Below are positions 1 to 7,800 of a stretch of 33,767 bases of DNA, one piece after another (position 1 is the stretch's first letter; the number at the start of each line of letters is the position of its first letter). This DNA is from Anaerolineaceae bacterium UBA5838 (GTDB lineage Bacteria > Chloroflexota > Anaerolineae > Anaerolineales > Anaerolineaceae), in the NCBI GenBank assembly GCA_002432795.1, contig DJGU01000065.1, positions 1 through 33,767 of the forward strand. The letters run 5' to 3'. The notes beneath the pieces are model-generated. The model was not told where the DNA came from and searched no databases. It saw only the letters and a list, made by a program, of their open reading frames with translations. A program made the position numbers and the translations under genes.

Positions 1-60
1 CTGCGGCGGATTAGGTATGGGTTGAGCAAGTTGGGGTAGGTTTCAGTTATTCCTGTTGTT

Positions 61-120
61 CGTGCCGGTCTCTGACCGAGCACGGCATTTGACCGCTAGG
101 TCTCCAATGAATCCAAAGGC
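61..120 (+). repeat. Direct repeat copy 1 (partner at 340-404)
   Basis: The segment beginning CGTGCCGGTCTCTGACCGAG and running to CCAAAGGC recurs at 340-404 with a few substitutions and a short duplication of TCCAA. It is a diverged dispersed repeat of unknown origin. No coding potential is evident. Confidence 0.75.
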
Positions 121-339
121 ATGATGGCGGATTGGAAGCACACCAAGATCTCTGCTTGATGATTTATACAGTGCTTCCAATCTCACCCTACGGGCACTTT
201 ATCTCAACCTACGCACACATTTTTTGATCCTGTAATGGGATTACAGGCAGATCGCCACGCTTCGCTCGCGATGACGGTATTCGCGCACTTCGCTTGGGAT
301 GACGGGTGTTGATCGGACTGGTCCCTTGTTTTACCTGAT

Positions 340-404
340 CGTGCCAGTCTCTGATCGAACACGGCATTTGACCGCCAGGTCTCAATTGAATCCAATCCAA
401 AGGC
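340..404 (+). repeat. Direct repeat copy 2 (partner at 61-120)
   Basis: This is the second copy of the 61-120 repeat, in the same orientation about 280 bp downstream. It shares ACGGCATTTGACCGC and the flanking CAGTCTCTGA-type sequence, with scattered differences that suggest an old duplication. Confidence 0.75.
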
Positions 405-442
405 AAGTTGCTTTACCCTGATTTGGGAGCCCAGTTATTTGT

Positions 443-510
443 AGGGGCGAAGCGTCTGTGATGATTGAATCCGGTGACTCGGGACTTTTATTGGGAGACG
501 CTTCGCCCCT
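443..510. repeat. Fold-back (inverted repeat) element, AGGGGCGAAGC family
   Basis: Two perfect 15-bp inverted arms, AGGGGCGAAGCGTCT at 443-457 and its complement at 496-510, flank a 38-bp centre. The same arm family, with CATC in place of CGTCT, occurs twice more at 14907-14978 and 15265-15337. The element is therefore dispersed and resembles a REP/MITE-type fold-back. Confidence 0.8.
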
Positions 511-757
511 TCCGCTGATATTGATGGAAATGCTCGTTCATTGTGAGTAAACAATGGCATGATGGCGGCACTTTGTCTCGCCCGCATACTTTTTCCCGCC
601 CTACGAGCATTTCATCTCGCCCCACAGATTCTGCAATGCAATATAAAAGGCAGATCGCTCATACCCTGCAATGCGGGCTCAGGCGCAAAAGAACCTCCCG
701 ATGACAGGGTTTCAGCGGTACAATTCTTGCAGCAAAGAAGCAAAAAGGCAACGAGCT

Positions 758-2872
758 ATGACACCCACCCTCGACATTCTGCCGGTTCTTTCGGTGTATC
801 CCTATGCACTGCTTTATTACGCTGTCCTGCTTGCTTCCGCGGGGCTGGCAATTTTTGCTTTCCGGCGCGCCAATCCCGCCAATAATCTGGCTCTGCGCGG
901 CAGCTTGCTGGTCATATTTTTCAGCCAGTTTATGCTGCTCACTCTCAGCCTGATGACCTACCAGGGCTACGCACAACTTAGCCAGATTTTCCCAATCGCT
1001 TTCCGCGCATTGACACTGGTCTGCATCATCTGGCTGTTGCGGGCGCTCTTCTGGCAGGGGCAGGAACGCCATGGATGGCTCGTGTGGGCGCTCACGGTTT
1101 TCATCCTGACCGCCGCCAGCCTGCTCACACTGGCGTGGCTGCCTCTGGCTGGTGAACAGAGTTTCAATGGTTCCTGGCTGGACCAGATTTGGGTTGGATT
1201 GACCCTGCTCACCATCGCGCTTGGGGCAATCGTTTATCTGAGGCTGGACCACTCAGACCGGGTTGAAGGGATCATTATCCTCGTCCTGGCAGCCATGGGT
1301 TATGTTTTTTACCTGGCGCTACCCAATGCAGGCAGCCTGCCAGCATCAGTCATGGTCAGCCAACTGCTTTACTACCCGCTGCTGATCAGCCTTGCCTGGC
1401 AGCGCAAAAAACCCGTAGCAACCCCACAGCCCATGGAGGCTTCCGCTGAGCGGCGCGAACTTTCGGGGGAGGTCGCTGCCCGTTTGCTGGACGTCAGCCT
1501 GCAGCAAACCAACACCCAGATCCAACGCAGCCTGACCCACAGCCTCGGGCTGTATCTGCTGGCAGACCTGTGTGGATTCCTGGTGACTGACCCGGAGAAT
1601 AAGAGTCTGACGCTGGTGAACAGCTATGACCTGATCCGTGAAGATTTTGTCGGCAGCATACAACTCTCCAAACCGAATTTTCCTGGTCTGAGCGCGCATT
1701 TGGAAGATCGTGAAGTTTTAGTCTCCAACACAGCCGCGGAACTCGCCAAAGAAAAGGCGGCCCTGATGGAGCTGATCGGCTACAACCGAATAGGCAACCT
1801 GCTTTTCTACCCACTCAATCCTATCGACGCGCCGATTGCGCGGGGGCTGCTCTGCCTGAGCCCCTACACCGAGCGAAGCTGGAACCCCAAAGATCTTGAC
1901 CAGCTGGGCGTTATCGCTCCAAAAGTCAACGAAATCCTGGATGAAGCGGCTGATATCGAGCAAAAAGCCACCTCTGCCCAACGCCTGCAGACACTGCTGA
2001 ACCAGGTCCAGCGCGACAGGGCGCAAACCGTTGAACAATTCATCCAGTCGCAAAGTCTTTTGCAGCAACTGGAGCAGGAACTTCACATTAACAGCCAGAC
2101 GCATGAATCAGAAGTGGAATTGTGGCTCGCGCGCCAGGAAGCGCTCGAGGAGCAGCTCGAGGAGCTGCAAACCACCCTGCGGCAGAACGAGGCGACCATT
2201 GCCCAGGCAGAAGCCCTACGGCTCGAAAAGGAACAACTGGAGCTTTCCATAGCGCAAAACTCCCTGCAGGTCGAGGGGCTTCGCGCTGCCCTGGAGCAGG
2301 CTCGCAACATGCTCGAGCAGATGGATCCTAAAAGCCCCTCCCGCGAAGCAAGTAGAAGCAATGCCAGGCTGAGCGAGGAACTGCAGGATTTGATTGACGG
2401 TTTGAAGTTGGAATATGATCAGAAGCAAATCCAAATAAGTTTAGAAAATACTTTATCTGAAGAACCTGATCCGGAGACAAAAACGCAATTGCTCAAGCTG
2501 AGCAAAGCCTTATTGCAAAACGCTTTGACCGTCAGCAAAGCCGGCTCTGAAGTCCTGCTGGAATTGCTGCCCTCCCAGGATCATCCGGGCTATGTTGAAC
2601 TCCGCGTCAGCGATGCTGGCTCCGGGCTGAAACCTGAAGACCAAACAAGTTTCCTTGAGAACCTCAGGGCAGATAGCGATCCTGCCGCTCAGAACTGGGG
2701 CGTGCCTGGTGCCCTTCGGGAGGCCGTTGACCTGGCTCAGAGCCTGGGCGGTCACTGGTGGATCCACTCTGTGCCCGACACGCTGACCATCCACCGCCTT
2801 GCAATCCCCGTAAATAGTGGGAGCGAAGACGCTGGCAGCAATCTTGCTACAACTTCCCCGGAGAAACACTGA
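758..2872 (+). CDS. 7TM-GAF-coiled-coil sensor protein with degenerate histidine-kinase-like ATPase domain
   Basis: This is a 704-aa membrane sensor. Residues about 10-215 form seven hydrophobic segments (7TM sensor-like), followed by a GAF-like region (about 259-396), a Glu/Gln-rich coiled coil (about 397-525) and a C-terminal HATPase-like module (about 537-690). The module has an N-box-like LLQNALTVSKAG and a G1-like VSDAGSGLKP. There is no H-box phospho-acceptor His, and the G2 glycine loop is not recognisable, so classical autophosphorylation is doubtful. I prefer the ATG at 758 to an in-frame ATG at 671, because the protein then begins just before the first membrane span. The ribosome site is weak. 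The LCP gene starts 5 nt after the stop, so the two are probably co-transcribed, suggesting an envelope-sensing role (inference). It could be an atypical kinase or a signalling scaffold. Confidence 0.8.
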   Translation: MTPTLDILPVLSVYPYALLYYAVLLASAGLAIFAFRRANPANNLALRGSLLVIFFSQFMLLTLSLMTYQGYAQLSQIFPIAFRALTLVCIIWLLRALFWQGQERHGWLVWALTVFILTAASLLTLAWLPLAGEQSFNGSWLDQIWVGLTLLTIALGAIVYLRLDHSDRVEGIIILVLAAMGYVFYLALPNAGSLPASVMVSQLLYYPLLISLAWQRKKPVATPQPMEASAERRELSGEVAARLLDVSLQQTNTQIQRSLTHSLGLYLLADLCGFLVTDPENKSLTLVNSYDLIREDFVGSIQLSKPNFPGLSAHLEDREVLVSNTAAELAKEKAALMELIGYNRIGNLLFYPLNPIDAPIARGLLCLSPYTERSWNPKDLDQLGVIAPKVNEILDEAADIEQKATSAQRLQTLLNQVQRDRAQTVEQFIQSQSLLQQLEQELHINSQTHESEVELWLARQEALEEQLEELQTTLRQNEATIAQAEALRLEKEQLELSIAQNSLQVEGLRAALEQARNMLEQMDPKSPSREASRSNARLSEELQDLIDGLKLEYDQKQIQISLENTLSEEPDPETKTQLLKLSKALLQNALTVSKAGSEVLLELLPSQDHPGYVELRVSDAGSGLKPEDQTSFLENLRADSDPAAQNWGVPGALREAVDLAQSLGGHWWIHSVPDTLTIHRLAIPVNSGSEDAGSNLATTSPEKH

Positions 2873-2877
2873 GCCCA

Positions 2878-3912
2878 ATGCGCTTGAAAAAACACCAATC
2901 CATCACTCTGGCAGTCTTATTTGTCATGACTTTGTCTTTTGTGGGAGTCATTTTTGCTGGTGTTATCGTGGCAGCCATGGCGAGCTCGGACTCCTCCCCC
3001 TACCAGGTCAGCTTCAGGGATTATCAGATCACTGCTACACCTTATCAACCCAATTCATTCGCAAACATTCTCGAAGACGGCACGATCGAGTTGATCCCCC
3101 AACCCGTTCTCACGCCGACTCCTGTGCCGGTTATTCCGGTTGGCGAACTGCCCGAAAACCAATTAAACATCCTGCTGCTTGGGGTGGATGACTTTGGCGC
3201 CAATAATTTCCGCACGGATGTGATCATCCTGGCATCCATCAATCCGAAGTATAAAACGGTCAGCCTGATTTCCTTCCCGCGAGACCTTTATGTCACCATC
3301 CCCGGTTATTGGTCCAACCGCATCAACACTGCCTGGGCTTTGGGCGGCTTTGAGCTGCTGGCACAAACCTTCGAGGTCAACTTTGGCATCCGTCCGGATA
3401 ATTACATGATGGTGAACTACAATGGCTTCAAAGACGTTGTCAACAGCCTTGGTGGGATCGATGTCAATGTTACCGAAGAGCTGCAGGATGCCTGTGAGAC
3501 CAATCCACCCGGATGGTGCATCATTGAGCCTGGTGAAACACATATGGACGGCGGACAAGCCCTCTGGTACGTGCGTTCACGCAAGACCACCAGCGATTTT
3601 GACCGCAACCGGCGCGCGCAGGACGTGGTGATGGCGATTTTCCGCAAGGCGGTCAACCTCAACATGCTCATCAAACTGCCTGAGCTTTACGGGCTTTACC
3701 GCGAGTATGTGGACACGGATGTGCAATTGCTGGACGCTTTGCCGTTGCTGCCAATGGCCTCATCCCTGATGAACTCAGAAAATGTCCATAGATATGCGGT
3801 CACGCCCGCGATGGTTTACAACTGGATCACTGCTGAAGGGGCAATGGTGTTGATGCCCGACAATTACGCGATATCGAACATGCTGAACGAAGCACTCTAT
3901 CGCAACCAATGA
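2878..3912 (+). CDS. LytR-CpsA-Psr (LCP) family protein
   Basis: This 344-aa protein has one N-terminal membrane anchor (residues about 9-33), a Pro/Thr-rich linker and an extracellular LCP domain from about residue 97. LCP enzymes transfer undecaprenyl-phosphate-linked glycopolymers to the cell wall or a glycoprotein. Visible family motifs are NILLLGVDD, FRTDVIILASINP, FPRDLYV, the NYNGFKDVVNSLGGIDV block and DFDRNRRAQ, which supply the conserved Asp and Arg residues that bind the pyrophosphate-lipid head. Length is normal for the short LCP form. A GGAG-type site lies inside the end of the preceding sensor gene, implying an operon. Transcription ends at the hairpin at 3931-3956. Family assignment is secure; the exact glycopolymer cannot be inferred. 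Confidence 0.93.
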   Translation: MRLKKHQSITLAVLFVMTLSFVGVIFAGVIVAAMASSDSSPYQVSFRDYQITATPYQPNSFANILEDGTIELIPQPVLTPTPVPVIPVGELPENQLNILLLGVDDFGANNFRTDVIILASINPKYKTVSLISFPRDLYVTIPGYWSNRINTAWALGGFELLAQTFEVNFGIRPDNYMMVNYNGFKDVVNSLGGIDVNVTEELQDACETNPPGWCIIEPGETHMDGGQALWYVRSRKTTSDFDRNRRAQDVVMAIFRKAVNLNMLIKLPELYGLYREYVDTDVQLLDALPLLPMASSLMNSENVHRYAVTPAMVYNWITAEGAMVLMPDNYAISNMLNEALYRNQ

Positions 3913-3930
3913 TAATTTTCAATGGATACA

Positions 3931-3956
3931 AAAAGCCCGGATATCCGGGCTTTTTT
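3931..3956. terminator. Bidirectional intrinsic terminator between LCP gene and metF
   Basis: A perfect GC-rich stem AAGCCCGGAT/ATCCGGGCTT is flanked by an A-run on the left and a six-T run on the right. It therefore works as a terminator in both directions. It sits 18 nt after the LCP stop and just past the metF stop at 3958, serving the convergent pair. Confidence 0.92.
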
Positions 3957-3957
3957 A

Positions 3958-4842
3958 TTAGGAAAGGTTTTCCGCCATGATGACGTTCTGGACTGCCTCG
4001 CTGATTTTGTAGGCAGTCTCAACGTTATTCATCGTATAGAGATGAATGCCACGGATGTCGTTGTCGACCAGGTCCATAATTTGTTCGATGGCATAAAAAA
4101 TGCCGGCGTCGCGCAACGCGTCGGGCTTGTTGGCGTACTTGCTGAACAGGCGCGAAAGTTTTGCCGGCACGCTCGCCCCGGAGAGCGCCACGGTGCGTTC
4201 GATCTGCCGGGAGCTGGTGATGGGCATGATGCCAGCCACAATCGGCACGTCAATTCCCTGGGCTGTTGCCAGATCCCTGAAGCGATAGAAGGCTTCGTTG
4301 TCGAAGAACAGCTGGGTTACCAGGTGCGTCACGCCATTAGCTATTTTGTGATGCAGATTTTGCACATCTTCTTCCAGAGAAGCTGCCTGGTAGTGCCCTT
4401 CGGGATAGCAAGCTCCCATCAGATTGAATTCAGGCTCACGCTTTTTGATGAAATCAGCCAGGTCACTGGCGTGGTGAAAGTCATCCTTGGGAGGCGCGTC
4501 CGGGCTGATATCGCCGCGCAAGACCATCAGGTTCATCACCTGGTTTTCCTTCAGTTTCTCCAGCGTCTCAATCACATCCTGCTCGGTTGAATTGACGCAA
4601 GTGATATGCGCCACAGGTTCGATGTGGTAGTTGGTGCGGATCAGGGACGCGATCTCGACCGTTTTTTCTCTCTGAGCCAGGCTGCCGCCAGCGCCGTAGG
4701 TTACGCTGATATAGTCCGCGGGCAAACCCCGCAATCGAAGCAAGGTGTTGTAGATCACATTGTAGGAACTGTCCTTTTTCGGAGGGAAGATCTCCAGCGA
4801 ATAGGAGACTTTTTTATGTTTGAAAATATCAGAAATGTTCAT
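3958..4842 (-). CDS. metF: 5,10-methylenetetrahydrofolate reductase
   Basis: This 294-aa TIM-barrel flavoenzyme reduces 5,10-methylene-THF to 5-methyl-THF for methionine synthesis or one-carbon metabolism. Visible family motifs are SLEIFPPK with the catalytic Glu, SVTYGAGG, MVLRGD, GACYPEGH, VTQLFFDN, GIMPI and the C-terminal GIHLYTMN. Length matches bacterial MetF. It appears to be a single-gene unit. A TATAAT box on the minus strand (4887-4892) lies 44 bp upstream of the ATG, and the Shine-Dalgarno is weak (AGGCGA). No corrinoid-protein or MetV-type partner is adjacent, so the sequence does not show whether it serves methionine synthesis or an acetyl-CoA (Wood-Ljungdahl-type) pathway. Confidence 0.95.
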   Translation of the reverse strand: MNISDIFKHKKVSYSLEIFPPKKDSSYNVIYNTLLRLRGLPADYISVTYGAGGSLAQREKTVEIASLIRTNYHIEPVAHITCVNSTEQDVIETLEKLKENQVMNLMVLRGDISPDAPPKDDFHHASDLADFIKKREPEFNLMGACYPEGHYQAASLEEDVQNLHHKIANGVTHLVTQLFFDNEAFYRFRDLATAQGIDVPIVAGIMPITSSRQIERTVALSGASVPAKLSRLFSKYANKPDALRDAGIFYAIEQIMDLVDNDIRGIHLYTMNNVETAYKISEAVQNVIMAENLS

Positions 4843-4886
4843 ATTTCGCCTGTTTAGCCATTATTGTTTTCGAAGTATTGCCGTTG

Positions 4887-4892
4887 ATTATA
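4887..4892 (-). promoter_or_regulatory. Putative -10 box of metF
   Basis: A consensus TATAAT on the minus strand lies 44 bp upstream of the metF start. No good -35 hexamer is seen at 16-18 bp. The call rests on the -10 alone. Confidence 0.4.
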
Positions 4893-4970
4893 CATGCAAT
4901 AATTTTTGAGGATTGAGAAAGCCAGTGTGATGTCAGGTCCAGGAGCGGGACATGACCTACTTTACGGGTA

Positions 4971-5262
4971 AGATTCTTCGCAACAGAAGCTCAGAATGAC
5001 AGGGGAATAGGGTTTGTCATCCTGAACGCAGTGAAGGATCTTGCTTTTTTTACCCTTAAGATTCTTCGCAAAAGAGGCTCAGAATGACAGGGGCTATGGG
5101 TTTGTCATCCTGAACGCAGTGAAGGATCTTGCTTTGTTTACCCTTAAGATTCTTCGCAACAGAGGCTCAGAATGACAGAAAAAGTGTGATGTCAGGTTGA
5201 AAAACGCAGCCTGACCTACTTTACGGGAAAGATTCTTCGCAACAGAGGCTCAGAATGACAGA
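4971..5262 (+). repeat. 88-bp tandem repeat array of AGATTCTTCGC...GAATGACA / GTCATCCTGAA...GGATCTT units
   Basis: The motif AGATTCTTCGCAA-AG-GCTCAGAATGACA begins at 4971, 5059, 5147 and 5230, giving spacings of 88, 88 and 83 bp. In the first two units it alternates with TTTGTCATCCTGAACGCAG...GAAGGATCTT, its imperfect inverse complement, so each unit can fold into a long hairpin. The last two spacers are replaced by the TGTGATGTCAGGT motif. Related single copies occur at 22718-22751 and 22865-22936. Confidence 0.88.
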
Positions 5263-5415
5263 AAAATTGTGATGTCGGGTACAAAAACGCAACCTGACGG
5301 TCCAATGCTTTTTTGCAAAGAGGATAAATTTCAGTGCGTATAAGCCAACACACGCAATGTCAGTTGCAACCGCGGAACCTGACCTACGACTACGACTGCT
5401 TATTTGTGTTTTTGG

Positions 5416-7722
5416 TTACGGCAAAACCGCGTAATACACCGCGTTCCCAAAAGCGAGAAACACCTGACGGTTCGCGGCGACTGCGAAGGCTGTTGCCCTG
5501 CCAGTTGGCAGACTGCCATCATTCAGCCCTGACCGCAGCACCTGGTTCAAATTTAAGCGCAGGCTAAATTGATACAACTCAGCCGCGTCAGGGGCGAGGA
5601 AATAGATCGAAGGATCTGGCGGAGGTGAATATGACACCTGGCTGAATATTAGACTCTCAAAATCCACTTGCGCTCCTCCGCCAAGTACATCCTGGTAAGG
5701 ATAGGGGTCCTCACAGTTTACTGATCCGTTGATCTGAGAAGCCAGGCAGTGCGAACTGTGTCCATCGGCATGCAGCAGGAAGAGCTCATCGCCGCTTACA
5801 GCCAGATCAATCGCCTCTTGCAGTTTCACTGGCATATCATCAAAGTAAGAAACTGGCACCTGGTCAAAGTTTGAGCTGAAGCCGCGATAGATCCAGATCG
5901 CGTTTGCAGCCGAATCCAGCACGAGCAGTCTTCCAGAGTCGAAGGCAATGCTCTTCAAGTCCTGCCATCCACCATCGGGAGGCAGCAAACTGGCTGCGGT
6001 CGGGCTTGAGCCAACCGCACAATATAATAGGTTGCCAGCCGCGTCAATTCCCAAAATTGGTGCCTTGGCAGGATTATTGATCGGAATTGCCAGCATGTCC
6101 ACCAATTTTCCAACCTCAAGCCCTCCAAAGCTGCCCGGACCGCATCGAAAGGCTTCATCCAGGGAGTAACCTTGCGATTGAAGGGTCAGGTGCCTGACCT
6201 CGCCGCTGTTTTGGTCCAGCAGGTAAAGATCGCGGTTAAGGGAAATAATGTTGGTGACGCTCATGTCTGGGAATAAACCAGCCGCGAAAGCCGGCTTGTA
6301 GATCAGTCTCTTTGCTCCATCGAGTTCATCCAGAGCCAGCCTCGCCCTGAGATAGAGCGCGTTTACCTCGTCTGATTCTGGATATGCCGCGGCTTTATCC
6401 AGCCATTCGACGGTCTGATCCCAGGCTTCTCGCTTGAGGTCATCTGTCTGCATCAAGACTGCGTTGTTGGCTGAGGCTTCCGCCTGAGCCAGGAAGTAGT
6501 TATATTCGTTGCCCTGCCCACGCGAAAAATAGATAAAGGTACTCAGCCCCACCAACAGCAAAGGCACCAGGATAGCAATCAACCATTTGCTCAGGGCAGA
6601 GAGTTCGCTTACTGGATTGCCTTCTTCCCGTTTCTTTTCTTCGCTTTTCTGAATGATCGCCTCGGCTTTTTCCTCGACACCTTTCAAAAAGCTTGCCCCT
6701 CTGGCAACAGTCTGCAGCGCATCTGTCTTAAACTGATCCACGTCAAATATGGGAGCCGACTGCTCCTCTTCCGCCGCCACTGGCTGCTCCGCAAACTCTT
6801 CCTGGAAGATTGTTGGTTCCGGCTGTGGTCCGAATTGAGGGGCTGTAACTTCTTCCGGTTGTGGTTCCGGTTCGGTTTCAGGCTCTGCTGAGAAGGATGG
6901 CATCGGCACATTTCTAAAAAGATCGTCAGCCAGGGAGCCATTTTCTTCCACAATCTCCGGGGTTTCCAGTACTTCTTCCGGCCAGTCAAAATCCTGGTCC
7001 TCAGCCGCTTCAGGCGCAACTGGTTCCGCTACAGTTTCTTCAATCTCCTGGGCCTCAGGTACAGACCTGGCTTCCAGGCGCGCTTTGAGGCTCAAGCCTT
7101 CGCCATAAGTCAGCCGTAGCACCTCCGTCGCACCCAACAACGGCACATACTCACCCAGGCTGGAGATATCAGCTTTGAGTCTTTCATCTGCCAACAATTC
7201 CGCCGGGATTTCCTGGGCTAACATCACAAAATCTCCATCCGCCACCGCTGCCTGGAAAAAGCGTGGGCGCACCACTGAGCTCAGCCCAATTCCTCTTGGA
7301 TCAAGATCCGCATCGAAGAAATGCTCCACCCCATTGCTCTTGACCAGGAGCGCTTCCGCCTTGCCGTTGATCCCTATAAACAAAGTTTCATGGTGGATGA
7401 CTCCCGCCAGCAAAGAAGCTGTCTGCCAGCTCTCTCTATCCTGCAGTTGGCTGTTGCCGGAAAGAAAGGTCTTATTCAAGCCATCAGCCAGGCTGCGCAT
7501 CGCATTCGTGACAGAACCGCTCGTCTTGAAGAAGGCTGCCGCGAGCTTGCTCAGCGTCTGATCCAGCACTTCATCGCTCAGGCTGACTACTTCAGACGGC
7601 CAAATCTTGATGATCAGGCTGTCTTCTTCACGCCCACGCGCGGCACCTTTACCGGCAGAAGCCGTTAGCAACAGGCGCTTCTGGTGATTCTCGAAAGAGT
7701 AAGTGGTGAGATCAAATTTCAT
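5416..7722 (-). CDS. Membrane protein with degenerate PPM-phosphatase-like N-terminus and probable extracytoplasmic beta-propeller
   Basis: This 768-aa protein is not assigned to a named family. Residues 1 to about 215 resemble a PP2C/PPM fold (LAGVIHHETLFIGINGKAEA, then DGDFVMLAQEIP where PPM enzymes have GD-LLLCSDG). The metal-binding aspartates of active PPMs are not evident, suggesting a pseudophosphatase or binding domain. A long acidic, Glu/Pro-rich linker follows (about 225-345), then a charged stretch, one membrane span (about 375-397) and a C-terminal domain with repeated short beta-type blocks (for example RDLYLLDQNSGEVRHL and GRLLVLDSAANAIWIYRG), consistent with a propeller. AAAGGTG sits 4 nt before the ATG. 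It diverges from the acyltransferase gene. I infer a transmembrane regulatory role; confidence in that is low. Confidence 0.7.
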   Translation of the reverse strand: MKFDLTTYSFENHQKRLLLTASAGKGAARGREEDSLIIKIWPSEVVSLSDEVLDQTLSKLAAAFFKTSGSVTNAMRSLADGLNKTFLSGNSQLQDRESWQTASLLAGVIHHETLFIGINGKAEALLVKSNGVEHFFDADLDPRGIGLSSVVRPRFFQAAVADGDFVMLAQEIPAELLADERLKADISSLGEYVPLLGATEVLRLTYGEGLSLKARLEARSVPEAQEIEETVAEPVAPEAAEDQDFDWPEEVLETPEIVEENGSLADDLFRNVPMPSFSAEPETEPEPQPEEVTAPQFGPQPEPTIFQEEFAEQPVAAEEEQSAPIFDVDQFKTDALQTVARGASFLKGVEEKAEAIIQKSEEKKREEGNPVSELSALSKWLIAILVPLLLVGLSTFIYFSRGQGNEYNYFLAQAEASANNAVLMQTDDLKREAWDQTVEWLDKAAAYPESDEVNALYLRARLALDELDGAKRLIYKPAFAAGLFPDMSVTNIISLNRDLYLLDQNSGEVRHLTLQSQGYSLDEAFRCGPGSFGGLEVGKLVDMLAIPINNPAKAPILGIDAAGNLLYCAVGSSPTAASLLPPDGGWQDLKSIAFDSGRLLVLDSAANAIWIYRGFSSNFDQVPVSYFDDMPVKLQEAIDLAVSGDELFLLHADGHSSHCLASQINGSVNCEDPYPYQDVLGGGAQVDFESLIFSQVSYSPPPDPSIYFLAPDAAELYQFSLRLNLNQVLRSGLNDGSLPTGRATAFAVAANRQVFLAFGNAVYYAVLP

Positions 7723-7736
7723 AGCACACCTTTACA

Positions 7737-7748
7737 ATCAACGTTGAT
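7737..7748. promoter_or_regulatory. Palindrome ATCAACGTTGAT in divergent intergenic region
   Basis: A perfect 12-bp palindrome lies 15 bp upstream of the 768-aa gene start and about 50 bp upstream of the GNAT gene, inside the only spacer between these divergent genes. Its position suits an operator for a dimeric regulator acting on one or both genes. This is inference only. Confidence 0.35.
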
Positions 7749-7787
7749 ATTGCGTAACCCTAATAGTACACAATTCGTGCCAGAGGG

Positions 7788-7793
7788 TATAAT
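7788..7793 (+). promoter_or_regulatory. -10 box TATAAT giving a probable leaderless transcript
   Basis: A perfect TATAAT ends 7 nt before the ATG at 7801, so transcription would start at or next to the start codon. No Shine-Dalgarno is present between them. No convincing -35 box is seen. Confidence 0.5.
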
Positions 7794-7800
7794 CGGTCTC

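Larger units (their letters stand above)
1..757. other. Repeat-rich intergenic region with no convincing gene
   Basis: This stretch holds no ORF with a recognisable protein or a good ribosome site. It contains a diverged direct repeat (61-120 and 340-404), a fold-back element with 15-bp arms (443-457 and 496-510), and a segment near 240-305 with the GATCGCC...CGCGATGACGG motif that recurs elsewhere in the window. A weak -10-like TACAAT at 719-724 lies upstream of the first gene. Short ORFs here are translations of the repeats. Confidence 0.7.
4843..5415. other. Gene-free region dominated by tandem fold-back repeats
   Basis: This is the 573-bp gap between metF (leftward) and the 3' end of the 768-aa gene. 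It contains the 88-bp tandem array at 4971-5262 and three copies of a second motif, TGTGATGTC(A/G)GGT...CCTGAC, near 4925, 5185 and 5268. No convincing gene is present. Confidence 0.75.

Noticed and set aside
204..406. Two overlapping short minus-strand ORFs
   Set aside because: They lie wholly in repeat DNA, overlap each other in different frames, have no ribosome site and show no protein-like composition.
559..885. 108-aa plus-strand ORF
   Set aside because: It overlaps the start of the 7TM sensor in another frame and has low-quality composition; the sensor frame shows clear membrane segments.
3922..4590. 222-aa ORF antisense to metF
   Set aside because: It mirrors the metF coding frame, begins inside the terminator and has no ribosome site.
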